This document shows, piece after piece, positions 52,117-61,049 of a DNA stretch of 64,000 bases. The DNA is from an uncultured Chloroflexota bacterium (lineage in GTDB: Bacteria > Chloroflexota > Anaerolineae > Aggregatilineales > Phototrophicaceae). The stretch is from the NCBI GenBank assembly GCA_937974245.1, contig CALJKV010000022.1:1-64000 (forward strand), written 5' to 3'. A program made the position numbers and the translations under genes. Below the pieces are notes generated by a model. It was not told the DNA's origin. It saw nothing but the letters and a program-made list of their open reading frames with translations, and ran no database searches. The first letter of the stretch is position 1. Each line of letters begins with the position of its first letter.

Positions 52117-53592
52117 CTACAGTACCGGCGCATTGGGTTTACGGGCGATATACTGACCGTCGCCATTCTTACCGAGCCATTCTTCACCATCCACCAGCTT
52201 CTTGCCACGCTGGTAGACCTGTACCGGAACACCCTTAACCTTCATGCCTTCATACATATTATAGTCGCAGCGCATGTGGTGAGTTTCGACGCTGATAGTG
52301 TGGCGTTTCTTGGGATCCCATACCAGAATGTCGGCGTCTGCGCCAACCGCAATCGTACCTTTACGGGGATACATACCGAAAATCTTGGCCGGATTGGTCG
52401 CGTTGAGTTCCACGAAACGAGTTGGAGAAATTTTGCCGCTATTGACGCCCAGATGCCACATGACAATCAGCCTGTCTTCGATACCGGGCAGGCCGTTGGG
52501 AATTTTAGAGAAGTCGCCTAATCCTAGTTCTTTACCTGGGCGACGATAGCTGGGGTTTTGTTGCTCGTATTCCACCCAATCACCGCCGTTGTGTTTCTTT
52601 GCCCACTCCTGCCAGGGGCCTTTACCACCTTCATACCAGAAATCGCAGTGGTCGGTGCTGACGACCTGGAGGGTGCCATCTTTCACAGCTCGCCACAAGA
52701 CCTCGTGGTGTTCCGAGTTGCGAACTGGGGGGGAGCAGACGAACTTCGCGCCCTCAAAGCCAGGTGCGCCCAGGTGCTTGTCCCGCGTAATATGGAAATA
52801 CTGGACGCAGGTTTCGCCCATGACCGGATAACCTGCCGCCCGTCCGCGTCGCAGTGCGTCCACCGATTGTTCACAGGTCATGTGAACGACATACAGAGGG
52901 CAGCCGGTCATGCCAGCCATGACGACAGCGCGGTTGGTGGCCTCGCCTTCGATTTCCGGTGGTCGGGACGAATAGTGCCAGATCGGATCAGTCTTGCCTT
53001 CGGACAGCAGATTGAGCCGCAGTTGTTCTTCCACATCGCCGTTTTCGGCATGAACCATTACGATCATACCATTGGCTGCTGCGACCTGCATGGCCTTATA
53101 GAGCGTTGCATCGTCTACCTGGAAGACGTTCTTATAGGCCATGAACAGTTTGAGGCTGGTGATACCTTCGCTGATGAGTGAGGGGATTTCGTTCATCACA
53201 TCGTCGCGCAGGTCGGTGACGGCCATGTGAAAAGCATAGTCAATCTGGGCGGGTTTGGCTTTTTTGCGCCAGGTTGCCAGCCCATCATGCAGGCTGCCGC
53301 CTTTGGGCTGAATCACAAAGTCAATGTGCATCGTCGTGCCACCAAACGCTGCCGCTTTATGACCGATGTCGAAGTCATCGTTGCTGTAGGTGCCGCCAAA
53401 GGGCAGGTCAAGGTGAGTATGCACGTCAATCCCGCCTGGCATCAGATATTTGCCCCGACAGTTGATGACTTCATGCCCTCGGCTGCTGATGTTCTTGCCA
53501 ATCAAGGTGATAATTTCACCTTCGACCAGTACATCCCCCTCAAACATCTCGCTGGCTGTGACAATTGTTCCGTTCTTAAATAGTGTTCCCAT
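52117..53592 (-). CDS. hydA: Dihydropyrimidinase/hydantoinase
   Basis: 491 residues from ATG 53592, with AGGAG about eight bases upstream; a longer upstream extension to 53739 overlaps the LutA-like gene and is unlikely. Amidohydrolase fold: HTHLD (His pair for metal), the carboxylated lysine in TSLKLFMAYK, MVHAENG, YVVHMTCEQ and the aspartate in VVSTDHCDFWYEGG. The enzyme opens cyclic ureides such as dihydrouracil and hydantoin. No beta-ureidopropionase is adjacent. D-hydantoinase versus dihydropyrimidinase cannot be separated by sequence alone. Confidence 0.85.
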   Translation of the reverse strand: MGTLFKNGTIVTASEMFEGDVLVEGEIITLIGKNISSRGHEVINCRGKYLMPGGIDVHTHLDLPFGGTYSNDDFDIGHKAAAFGGTTMHIDFVIQPKGGSLHDGLATWRKKAKPAQIDYAFHMAVTDLRDDVMNEIPSLISEGITSLKLFMAYKNVFQVDDATLYKAMQVAAANGMIVMVHAENGDVEEQLRLNLLSEGKTDPIWHYSSRPPEIEGEATNRAVVMAGMTGCPLYVVHMTCEQSVDALRRGRAAGYPVMGETCVQYFHITRDKHLGAPGFEGAKFVCSPPVRNSEHHEVLWRAVKDGTLQVVSTDHCDFWYEGGKGPWQEWAKKHNGGDWVEYEQQNPSYRRPGKELGLGDFSKIPNGLPGIEDRLIVMWHLGVNSGKISPTRFVELNATNPAKIFGMYPRKGTIAVGADADILVWDPKKRHTISVETHHMRCDYNMYEGMKVKGVPVQVYQRGKKLVDGEEWLGKNGDGQYIARKPNAPVL

Positions 53593-53689
53593 AAAAGACT
53601 CCTGTATCACATAAGGCATAGGTAAAGATTGTTTCGGTATACTTACCATTGTAGCGCGTTTTTGCCCGTTTCTTGGGGAATTTTCTGTC

Positions 53690-54463
53690 CTATTTTTGAT
53701 CCTGGTTACGCACCGCCCCGGCCAGGAAATTCGCAACATGCGTAATGCGCCTAGCTTTACCGTTCCGGCTCAGGCCACCGTTGATCTGTGTCAGGCAGCT
53801 TGCATCCCCGGTCAGAATCACATCGGCTTCAACCCCGTTTACTTGAGTGACTTTATCCTTAAGCATCGCACCGCTGATTTCCGGCATTTTGACGGCGAAC
53901 AGGCCGCCAAAGCCACAGCATTGGTCGGCACCTTCCATCTCAACAGTGGTCACGCCATCTATACTGCTGACCAATTGGCGCGATTGCTCCTTGATCCCCA
54001 GCATCCGCAGTCCGTGACAGGCATCGTGAAATGCGACTCTCGTTGGCGGTAGTGCTGCATTCAGGTTGGTAATACCGAGACCATCCACCAGATATTCTGT
54101 GAACTCCCAGATGATGCTGGCCGCCTGTACGGCTTGCTCGTACCATTCAGGGTCATCCTGGAAGAGTTCGGGGTAGTAGTGACGCACCATTGCGACGCAG
54201 CTCCCGGACGGCGCCACGATGACTTCGGAATCTGCGAATGCGCTGAGAAACTGCCGGGCAACGGTTTTGGCGTCCTCGCGGAATCCAGAGTTAAAGGCGG
54301 GCTGGCCGCAGCAGGTCTGCGCCATTGGAAAACGCACCTCAATGCCGAGATGCTCCAGAATCTCCACGACAGAGACACCAGTTTCCGGATATATCATGTC
54401 TATAATACAGGTGACAAACAGGGATACAGGTTTGTAACGGGGCGAAGGGCGTAAGTCAGTCAT
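53690..54463 (-). CDS. lutA: LutA-like (Fe-S) binding protein, glycolate-oxidase-FeS/CCG-domain family
   Basis: 257 residues. Two CCG repeats: CCGQPAFNSGF (about residue 51) and CCGFGGLFAVKMPEIS (about residue 193), with supporting Cys in VTCIIDMIYP, APSGSCVAM and FHDACHG. These coordinate an Fe-S cluster in the LutA/HdrB-like group. LutA works with LutB and LutC in L-lactate oxidation, but LutB and LutC are absent here. The gene is upstream of the hydantoinase on the same strand, 98 bp away. Confidence 0.8.
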   Translation of the reverse strand: MTDLRPSPRYKPVSLFVTCIIDMIYPETGVSVVEILEHLGIEVRFPMAQTCCGQPAFNSGFREDAKTVARQFLSAFADSEVIVAPSGSCVAMVRHYYPELFQDDPEWYEQAVQAASIIWEFTEYLVDGLGITNLNAALPPTRVAFHDACHGLRMLGIKEQSRQLVSSIDGVTTVEMEGADQCCGFGGLFAVKMPEISGAMLKDKVTQVNGVEADVILTGDASCLTQINGGLSRNGKARRITHVANFLAGAVRNQDQK

Positions 54464-54575
54464 TGTTTTTTACCTTGCTTGTTTTTTCCGGTGTTGGCCT
54501 GCTGGACTGCTTGCATTTGGAATTTTTGGCGGCTACGCTGGTGAATGTTTGCCAAAATAGTCTAGGAAGATCATC

Positions 54576-55055
54576 ATGCTGGATGAATCGTTCACCATCC
54601 GTCAGGCCACCTTAGCCGATGTTCCCACTATTGTAACGCACCGTCGCCGGATGTTCGAGGATATGGGCTATACCAACCCGGTCGGTATGGACACTATGGA
54701 TGCGATTGGCGCAGGATGGCTGCGCGAACGGCTGGCGAATGGGCGCTACCAGGGTTGGTTTGCAATGATGCCATCCGGGGCAATTGTCGCTGGTGCTGGG
54801 TTGTGGTTGCAAGATTGGCCACCGAATCTGTTTGACCAGCAGCCTTACCGAGGGTACATTCTGAATGTCTATACTGAGCCGGAGTATCGTCGTCGTGGTT
54901 TGGCACGAGTGCTGTTGCAGACTATTAATCGTTGGTGTGCCGGACAGGGCATGACGACGGTAAGTCTACATGCCAGCGCCCAGGGGCGTCCCATTTATGA
55001 GTCACTTGGCTTTTTGCCCACTAATGAAATGCGGCTTATTATAATCGGAGAGTAG
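54576..55055 (+). CDS. GNAT N-acetyltransferase
   Basis: 159 residues, ATG 54576 with AGGAAG about seven bases upstream. GNAT landmarks: FTIRQATLADVPTI, a Trp-rich GWFAMMPSGAIVAGAGL strand, the acetyl-CoA loop TEPEYRRRGLARVLL and the terminal PIYESLGF. Substrate unknown. The SDR gene begins five bases downstream and is likely co-translated. Confidence 0.82.
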   Translation: MLDESFTIRQATLADVPTIVTHRRRMFEDMGYTNPVGMDTMDAIGAGWLRERLANGRYQGWFAMMPSGAIVAGAGLWLQDWPPNLFDQQPYRGYILNVYTEPEYRRRGLARVLLQTINRWCAGQGMTTVSLHASAQGRPIYESLGFLPTNEMRLIIIGE

Positions 55056-55060
55056 CGAGC

Positions 55061-55819
55061 ATGGACTTTAGCGGAAAAACAGTTCTGATTACGGGCGGGT
55101 CACGTGGCATCGGTCGGGCATGTGCTATTCAGTTCGCCGCTCATGGGGCACAGGTGGTGGTGCATTACCACCGAAGCCAAGCCGGGGCGGAAGATACCTT
55201 GCGTTCGATGATGGGTGAGGGTCATCACATCGTGCAAGCCGATATTGCCGATGCCGCTTCCGTGCGTCGTATGGTAGAGACCAGTGTTGAGCAGTTAGGG
55301 CGGTTGGATGTCCTGGTTAACAATGCCGGTATTTACCAGGAACATAAAATAGATGATGTTGATTTTAAGGCGTGGCAAGCTGCATGGCGCGAGATACTCG
55401 ATACAAATTTGGTCGGCGCGGCAAATGCGGCTTATTGGGCAGCGCAGTACATGATCCGCCAGGGCGGGGGGCATATCGTCAACGTGTCGTCACGCGGGGC
55501 ATTCCGAGGTGAACCGGATGCACCTGCTTATGGCGCCAGCAAGGCTGGGATGAATGCTATGAGCCAGTCATTGGCAAAGGCACTTGCGCCATACTACATT
55601 AGCGTCACAGCGGTTGCACCCGGTTGGGTTGAAACCGATATGGCAGCAGACTACCTCAATAGTCCGGCGGGTGAAGCTATTCGTGGGCAGAGTCCGATGG
55701 GGCGGGTAGCGACCCCGGATGAAGTGGCGCATACTGTGTTGTTTCTAGCATCCGCCCAATCGCTCTTTCTTACGGGAGCAATTGTGGATGTAAACGGGGC
55801 TTCCTACTTGCGAACCTGA
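55061..55819 (+). CDS. Short-chain dehydrogenase/reductase (FabG-like)
   Basis: 252 residues. Classical SDR: TGGSRGIGRA cofactor motif at about residue 11, NNAGIY, the catalytic Ser and Tyr-x-x-x-Lys in NVSSRGAFRG and YGASKAG, and the C-terminal GAIVDVNGASYLRT. The usual reaction is NAD(P)H-linked ketone/alcohol conversion; the substrate is not known. Follows the GNAT by five bases. Confidence 0.88.
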   Translation: MDFSGKTVLITGGSRGIGRACAIQFAAHGAQVVVHYHRSQAGAEDTLRSMMGEGHHIVQADIADAASVRRMVETSVEQLGRLDVLVNNAGIYQEHKIDDVDFKAWQAAWREILDTNLVGAANAAYWAAQYMIRQGGGHIVNVSSRGAFRGEPDAPAYGASKAGMNAMSQSLAKALAPYYISVTAVAPGWVETDMAADYLNSPAGEAIRGQSPMGRVATPDEVAHTVLFLASAQSLFLTGAIVDVNGASYLRT

Positions 55820-55927
55820 GTGCAAAAGTCTGCTATCTCGCTGTGAAATGTGCATCAATTGAGTTAGAAAATGATCACTAGATGGGATGTAATTCCTGGA
55901 AAGATGCGTCGTTATAGAAATTTGCAC

Positions 55928-55933
55928 TATAAT
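55928..55933 (+). promoter_or_regulatory. Promoter (-10 TATAAT) for the PP2C gene
   Basis: A perfect TATAAT 36 bases upstream of ATG 55969; the -35 region is weak. AGGAG lies about 10 bases before the start. Confidence 0.45.
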
Positions 55934-55968
55934 AAAGTGGAATTGCTATCGTCAGGAGTACAGTCGTT

Positions 55969-57180
55969 ATGCACCAACCGGGATACGATATTCGCCTTCG
56001 CAGCAGCGCCCAGACTAATACCGGGCAGGTGAGACAAAACAACGAAGATAATATCCATCTATGGTCGCGGGACAAATATGTGCTGGCGGTGGTAGCGGAT
56101 GGCATGGGTGGTGCGGCAGCGGGCGAGGAGGCCAGCCGAATCGCGGTGGAAGCGATTGAGGATGGCATGGCGATGCGGGATTACAGTACCCCAGAGGTGC
56201 TGTTAGAGATGGATGATGCCGTTGTCAAAGAACGGCTGCGTCAGGCTATTCAGACTGCCAATCTTGAAATTATGCGGCGGGCCACCGTTTCACCAGACAT
56301 GCGCGGGATGGGAACAACGGTTACGCTAGCATTTATCCGGCAAACTCATGCGATAGTGGCGCATGTTGGCGACAGTCGAGCATACCTTGTAGATCGTTTT
56401 GATGGCGATATCACCCAAATTACCGCCGACCATAGTTTTGTCCAGGCGCTGTTGGCTGCTGGGCATATCACTCTTGAACAGGCCGAGGAACACCCGATGC
56501 GTAACGTGTTATACCGGGCATTGGGGCAGGGTGAAGATGTTGAGGTGGATATATACGTCAAAGACCTGCATATTGGTGATCGTCTGGTACTTTGTTCAGA
56601 TGGCCTGACACGCCATGTGAAACCGGAGGAAATCGCCCAGCTTGTGTTGGCCCACGATAACCCCGATATTGCCGGTCAGCGTTTGATAGATTTGGCGAAT
56701 GAGCGTGGCGGTGAAGATAACGTCAGTGTGATTGTTATTTCGGTAGAGCAGAAACTCCCGACCAAACCGCCCGAAAAGGAGGCTGCGCTGGCCGATGCGA
56801 ACGATGACGATGAAACGCTAGTGCTAAAAGACCGCAAACCAGGTACGAAACCGCTCCCCCCTTTGCCCGATGTATCGGAAGCATCTCATTCCGGTGAATC
56901 GCTCGCGGCGGTATCGCCGGGTGAACACCCGGAGTCGGTGGTCATGGCTTATCCCGATCCGCTGCAAAAGGGAAAAATGGATGCGGAGCGCCCCAGTGAT
57001 GACGCTCAGGCCAGCGATTTTGATGAAGTAGTGGCCGACGATACACTTGACCGTGCGATTATGACCCGGCCTGAAAATTTACTATCTGACTTGCTACCAC
57101 AGGTGACCGATCACTCAGATTCAGCCGATGATAATGATGAAGCTGAAGGCGTTGATTTACGGATTCCAGACCAACAATGA
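55969..57180 (+). CDS. PP2C-type protein serine/threonine phosphatase
   Basis: 403 residues, no membrane segment. The PP2C domain (about residues 8-262) has every metal motif: QNNEDN, VVADGMGGAAAGEEAS, the GDSRAYLV strand, CSDGLTRHV, and GGEDNVSVIVI. It removes phosphate from Ser/Thr. The C-terminal 130 residues are acidic, disordered and unlike known PP2C tails. Its ATG follows a clear TATAAT promoter. The stop overlaps the next gene's ATG (57177-57180), so both proteins are made together. Kinase-like and FHA proteins in the window are candidate partners, though distant. Confidence 0.9.
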   Translation: MHQPGYDIRLRSSAQTNTGQVRQNNEDNIHLWSRDKYVLAVVADGMGGAAAGEEASRIAVEAIEDGMAMRDYSTPEVLLEMDDAVVKERLRQAIQTANLEIMRRATVSPDMRGMGTTVTLAFIRQTHAIVAHVGDSRAYLVDRFDGDITQITADHSFVQALLAAGHITLEQAEEHPMRNVLYRALGQGEDVEVDIYVKDLHIGDRLVLCSDGLTRHVKPEEIAQLVLAHDNPDIAGQRLIDLANERGGEDNVSVIVISVEQKLPTKPPEKEAALADANDDDETLVLKDRKPGTKPLPPLPDVSEASHSGESLAAVSPGEHPESVVMAYPDPLQKGKMDAERPSDDAQASDFDEVVADDTLDRAIMTRPENLLSDLLPQVTDHSDSADDNDEAEGVDLRIPDQQ

Positions 57181-57956
57181 CAACCAAACCCATTCTTTGG
57201 CCTGAACCAATAGATGAACAGCGATTGCCTGGCGGCCAAGCTGCCTGGATCGATTCTGTTATTACCCAATACATCGCTCTGGTGGATGAACTCAGCACCG
57301 ATGAGCGTCGTTTGTATGCTTATATCTGGGAAAGCATGACTCGCTTCATTGCCCCGGTCAGCATCCGCCAGTACAGCGGTATCAAACAGCCACAAATGGT
57401 CGTCCAGCAAATGGTCGCCAGCCTGAATACACGCAAACTACTGTGGTACGATGACGACCTGCGAGCGATTCTGCAATGCCCGCCTTATTCCGTGTTGCAC
57501 ACCTCGCACCAGGTCAAGGCCTTTGGTTGGGGACGGGCATTTGCGAGTAGTTTTGTTGATGCACCGTCAGCGCTCCTGGTGTACGGCCCGAATGTCTGGG
57601 TGGATATGCAGGGGACGTGCCCACGCAGTGGCGAGGAGTTATCGTTACGAGTCAAAATGCGCGAAGACTTCAAGCTGGAATTTGATATCCCCTCCGGCGG
57701 CGACGCCTGGTGTGTTTGGTTGCCATCGTACCCGGAAGAGACGCCGGAGCGAGCCTACCAGGAATTTAACATTTTGCGCTCAAAGATTAACGTTTTTCAC
57801 TCACTTCAGGATCTGAAGACTCACCAGCAGTACCAGGATGATGAAGGGGTCGGTGTGATCTATACACTGGAACAGGCGTTGTACGCGAGCCAGTTTCTGT
57901 TGTATGCGTATTCTCGCGTGCTTAGCCCCTCTGATTGGCAGACTGCACAAGCCTGA
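57177..57956 (+). CDS. MerB-fold-like protein, unknown function
   Basis: 259 residues, coupled to the PP2C gene by a four-base overlap. The N-terminal 85 residues look like a winged helix (QYSGIKQPQMVVQQMVASLNTRKLLWY). The C-terminal part has a beta-rich region whose order resembles organomercurial lyase (MerB): PPYSVLHTSHQV, the FGWGRAFASSFVDAPSALLV segment, TCPRSGEELSLRV and an AWCVWLPSYPEE strand. The MerB catalytic Cys in its A-W-C-A motif is not conserved (Phe-Ala-Ser here), so mercury chemistry is unlikely. This is a weak, pattern-based match; it may be a ligand-binding protein. Its position before the NHLM system makes it a candidate partner. Confidence 0.5.
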   Translation: MTTKPILWPEPIDEQRLPGGQAAWIDSVITQYIALVDELSTDERRLYAYIWESMTRFIAPVSIRQYSGIKQPQMVVQQMVASLNTRKLLWYDDDLRAILQCPPYSVLHTSHQVKAFGWGRAFASSFVDAPSALLVYGPNVWVDMQGTCPRSGEELSLRVKMREDFKLEFDIPSGGDAWCVWLPSYPEETPERAYQEFNILRSKINVFHSLQDLKTHQQYQDDEGVGVIYTLEQALYASQFLLYAYSRVLSPSDWQTAQA

Positions 57957-58006
57957 ATATGCCGCTTATTTCATCTGGTGGCATCTGCCCTCTATCCGAA
58001 GAACAC

Positions 58007-58012
58007 TATAAT
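58007..58012 (+). promoter_or_regulatory. Candidate -10 for the NHLM operon
   Basis: A perfect TATAAT about 180 bases before ATG 58192. The -35 is poor. The stretch 58013-58191 holds only tiny frames (a 15-codon one at 58134-58181) and an AGAATT/AATTCT inverted repeat; no precursor peptide was recognised. Confidence 0.3.
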
Positions 58013-58157
58013 TTGCCTGAAAGTCATTTGAAAATGAGGGTTTCTCTCGTAGAACGATGGTTTTAGCGCACTTTTCTGGGTAAAAGTGGACGTCACGATT
58101 ATTCACAAATCACGACGCTGGTTCACGGGGGAAATGCGCATTTCGACTAAAACGGTT

Positions 58158-58173
58158 AGAATTAAAAAATTCT
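58158..58173. repeat. Inverted repeat before the NHLM adaptor gene
   Basis: AGAATT (58158-58163) and AATTCT (58168-58173) around AAAA, 18 bases before ATG 58192. Possible operator or RNA hairpin. Confidence 0.35.
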
Positions 58174-58191
58174 GTTATTAGAAGGCTGGAC

Positions 58192-58788
58192 ATGCAAGAA
58201 AAACTATTTCGCAAAGCAGCGCTCGAAAAATTATCGTCTCCTGAAGAATTGGATCAGTTAATGCAAATCACCGGCCCCAGAGGGTGGTTGGTGTTGGTCG
58301 CCTTACTGCTGCTTTTGGGAATGGTCGTGGTTGTCGGCGTGACCGGCGAAATTCCTGTGCAGGTTGATGCGGCATACTGCGTGTTGGCAAAAGATGAGAA
58401 TGCGGTCTTGCACGCCGTGATTTTTGTGCCAGCCACCAGCGAGCATGGCATTGTAGTTGGGGATAACGCCCAGATTGTGCCGTTCGGCATTTCGCGTTCT
58501 TCGGGACAGTTCATGTATGGTACGGTCTCCCATATCGCATCCCGTCCGGCCTATGCTGAGGAAATGGATCAAGTCATCAATAGCTCCGAGCTGGTGGACA
58601 GTATCCTGCTGGAATACAACTCGGTTCTCGAGGTTGATGTGATGCTGGTGACCAATGCCGATGGCAGCTATCAGTGGTCGGTAGCGACACCACCGGAGGT
58701 GGAGATGCTGCCAGGGACGCCATGTGAAACAACCATTACCACGGATGAACAGTCTCCCGTTAACCTGATCTTGCGTCAATTGGGTTAG
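58192..58788 (+). CDS. Short NHLM-system HlyD-like adaptor lacking the hairpin
   Basis: 198 residues, ATG with AGAAGG about seven bases upstream. The N-terminus (LFRKAALEKLSSPEELDQLMQI) and a single membrane helix (about residues 29-51) match the NHLM bacteriocin secretion HlyD family, and the C-terminal beta-barrel matches too (FVPATSEHGIVVGDNAQIVP, WSVATPPEVEMLPGTPCE). The middle lipoyl and coiled-coil hairpin part of that family, of about 200 residues, is missing with no frameshift evident. The usual length is around 420. A monoderm cell has no TolC to meet, so the loss may be adaptive; that is inference. Two ABC exporters follow. Confidence 0.78.
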   Translation: MQEKLFRKAALEKLSSPEELDQLMQITGPRGWLVLVALLLLLGMVVVVGVTGEIPVQVDAAYCVLAKDENAVLHAVIFVPATSEHGIVVGDNAQIVPFGISRSSGQFMYGTVSHIASRPAYAEEMDQVINSSELVDSILLEYNSVLEVDVMLVTNADGSYQWSVATPPEVEMLPGTPCETTITTDEQSPVNLILRQLG

Positions 58789-58793
58789 ACGTG

Positions 58794-61049
58794 ATGACAA
58801 GGCTTAAACAGAACATGCCCCCCCCAAAAACACCTTCGCACCCCCGGCGCACCCGCCGTGTATATACCCCAACCATGCTGCAAATGGAGGCTGTCGAGTG
58901 TGGCGCGGCTTCGCTGGGGATTGTATTAGGATATTATGGCCGAGTCGTGGCGTTGGAAGAACTGCGGCTGGCGTGTGGTGTCTCGCGAGATGGTGCAACA
59001 GCCGGAAACGTGCTGCGGGCGGCACGGCGCTATGGACTGGATGCGAAGGGCTTCCGTGATGAGCCGGAAGGGCTGTTCAGCAGGCCGCTTCCGCAAATAG
59101 TCCACTGGAATTTCAACCATTTTGTGGTCGTAGAGGGATTCGGGAAAAGTAAAGTCTATCTGAATGATCCGGCTCGTGGACCGCGTACTGTCAGTTACAC
59201 TGAATTTGATGAAGCATTTACCGGAGTTGTCCTGACATTCGCGCTGGGAGAGACGTTTACCAGGGCTGGGGTGCGGCATGGCTTCGTCCAGTCACTATGG
59301 GCGCGGTTGTCCCGGTCACAAATCGGTCTGGTCTATGTCATTATTGCGAGTCTCGCGCTGGTACTGCCGGGGCTGTTAATCCCGGGTTTCACGCGGATCT
59401 TTGTGGATGATGTTTTGCTCGCGGGGCGGACAAACTGGCTGCAATTCCTTCTGCTGGCGATGGGTGTGACGGCGCTCCTGCGAGCGATTCTGACCTGGTT
59501 GCAGCAGCGCTATTTGCTGCGGTTGGAAACTAAGCTGGCATTGAGTTCGTCCAGTAAGTTTTTCTGGCACGTGTTACGGCTGCCGGTTGAGTTTTTCGCG
59601 CAGCGTTACGGCGGCGAAATCGGGTCACGAGTCGAGATTAATGATCGGGTCGCGCAGGTGCTTTCCGAAGAACTGGCGACCACCATGCTGAATATCATTC
59701 TGATCGTGTTCTACGCGATATTGATGTTTTCCTACAGCGTCCCTCTCACACTCATCGGAGTTGGTATTGCGGCACTGAACTACTTGGCGCTGCGCTATGC
59801 CTCGCGACGGTGGGGGGATACCAACCAGCGCCTCCTGCAGGAGCGCGGCAAGATGGTTGCCACCGCTATGAACGGTCTGCAAACTATCGAGACACTCAAG
59901 GCAACGGGGGCTGAATCGGACTTTTTTACTCGCTGGGCCGGGTATTACGCCAAAGCAATGAACGCGCAGCAGGAATTAGGCCTGACGGCGCAGCTTTTGA
60001 CCGCCGTGCCGCCATTTCTTTCGGCAGTAAATACAGTAGCGATCCTGGCGATTGGCGGTTTGCAGGTCATGCGCGGCGAACTCACTATCGGATTGCTAGT
60101 GGCTTTCCAAAGCCTGATGGCGAGCTTTCTGACTCCGGTGAACGACATGGTGTATCTGAGCGGGCGCTTCCGTGAGGTCGAAGGCGATTTGACCCGTCTG
60201 GACGATGTGCTGCGCCATGACACCGATTCCCAGGTCGAAATGTTAGTCGCAGAGTCAGCACCGGATGTCAACGCCAAACTTTCCGGGAATATCATCATGA
60301 AGGGCGTGACGTTCGGCTATAACCCGTTGGGCTCGCCGCTGATCGAAGACTTTTCATTGTCCCTCAGGTCGGGGGCGCGCGTTGCCCTGGTAGGAGGGTC
60401 GGGTAGTGGCAAATCCACGATTGCCCGGCTGCTGGTCGGGCTGTACTGTCCCTGGTCGGGTGATATAAGCTTTGACGGTCAGTCACGTTCGACCATGCCG
60501 CGTTACCTGGTGAATAACTCGTTGGCGATGGTTGACCAGGACATTTTCATGTTTGAGGGGACTGTCCGCGATAACTTGACAATGTGGGACCCAACGATCC
60601 CGGAAAGTAGCCTGATTCAGGCGGCGAAGGATGCGGCGATTCAGGACGATATTCTCGAACGTCCCGGTGGATACGAATACATCGTGGAGGAAGGTGGGCG
60701 GAACTTCAGCGGTGGGCAGCGTCAGCGGTTGGAGATCGCACGGGCGCTCGCGGTGAACCCGACGATTCTCGTACTGGACGAGGCGACCAGTGCGCTGGAT
60801 GCTGTGACCGAGAAGCAGATTGATGATAACCTGCGGCGGCGTGGCTGTACCTGCGTGATTGTGGCGCATCGCCTGAGCACCATCCGTGATGCAGACGAGA
60901 TTATCGTACTTGACAAGGGCAAGGTTGTGCAGCGTGGTACCCACGAGGAATTGATTGGGCATACTGGGGGAGTATATGCCCGGCTGATTGGTACTGACCA
61001 GCCAGAAGATTCGGCACAGGCGAAAATACACAAGAAGCTGATATTATGA
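58794..61049 (+). CDS. NHLP-family peptide export ABC transporter with C39 peptidase domain
   Basis: 751 residues from ATG 58794 (a GTG at 58791 is possible). Domains in order: C39 double-glycine peptidase (about 20-150) with Cys36 in MEAVECGAAS, His109 in HWNFNHFVVVEG and Asp125 in YLNDPARG; a six-helix exporter membrane domain (about 165-460); and a nucleotide-binding domain with Walker A GGSGSGKS, signature FSGGQRQRLEIARAL and Walker B LVLDEATSALD. The triad is intact, so it should cleave leader peptides at a Gly-Gly type site and export the core. Its stop overlaps the next gene's ATG by four bases. Confidence 0.9.
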   Translation: MTRLKQNMPPPKTPSHPRRTRRVYTPTMLQMEAVECGAASLGIVLGYYGRVVALEELRLACGVSRDGATAGNVLRAARRYGLDAKGFRDEPEGLFSRPLPQIVHWNFNHFVVVEGFGKSKVYLNDPARGPRTVSYTEFDEAFTGVVLTFALGETFTRAGVRHGFVQSLWARLSRSQIGLVYVIIASLALVLPGLLIPGFTRIFVDDVLLAGRTNWLQFLLLAMGVTALLRAILTWLQQRYLLRLETKLALSSSSKFFWHVLRLPVEFFAQRYGGEIGSRVEINDRVAQVLSEELATTMLNIILIVFYAILMFSYSVPLTLIGVGIAALNYLALRYASRRWGDTNQRLLQERGKMVATAMNGLQTIETLKATGAESDFFTRWAGYYAKAMNAQQELGLTAQLLTAVPPFLSAVNTVAILAIGGLQVMRGELTIGLLVAFQSLMASFLTPVNDMVYLSGRFREVEGDLTRLDDVLRHDTDSQVEMLVAESAPDVNAKLSGNIIMKGVTFGYNPLGSPLIEDFSLSLRSGARVALVGGSGSGKSTIARLLVGLYCPWSGDISFDGQSRSTMPRYLVNNSLAMVDQDIFMFEGTVRDNLTMWDPTIPESSLIQAAKDAAIQDDILERPGGYEYIVEEGGRNFSGGQRQRLEIARALAVNPTILVLDEATSALDAVTEKQIDDNLRRRGCTCVIVAHRLSTIRDADEIIVLDKGKVVQRGTHEELIGHTGGVYARLIGTDQPEDSAQAKIHKKLIL

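Noticed and set aside
53593..53739. Extended N-terminus of the hydantoinase
   Set aside because: The extra 49 residues overlap the end of the LutA-like gene; the ATG at 53592 has a good ribosome site and fits the family start.
57177..57956. Mercury resistance (functional merB)
   Set aside because: The catalytic Cys of MerB is missing and no merA, merR or merT gene is nearby.
58134..58181. 15-codon frame as the NHLM precursor peptide
   Set aside because: It is too short, basic, and lacks a double-glycine site, so it cannot be a leader-core precursor; at most it is a leader peptide.
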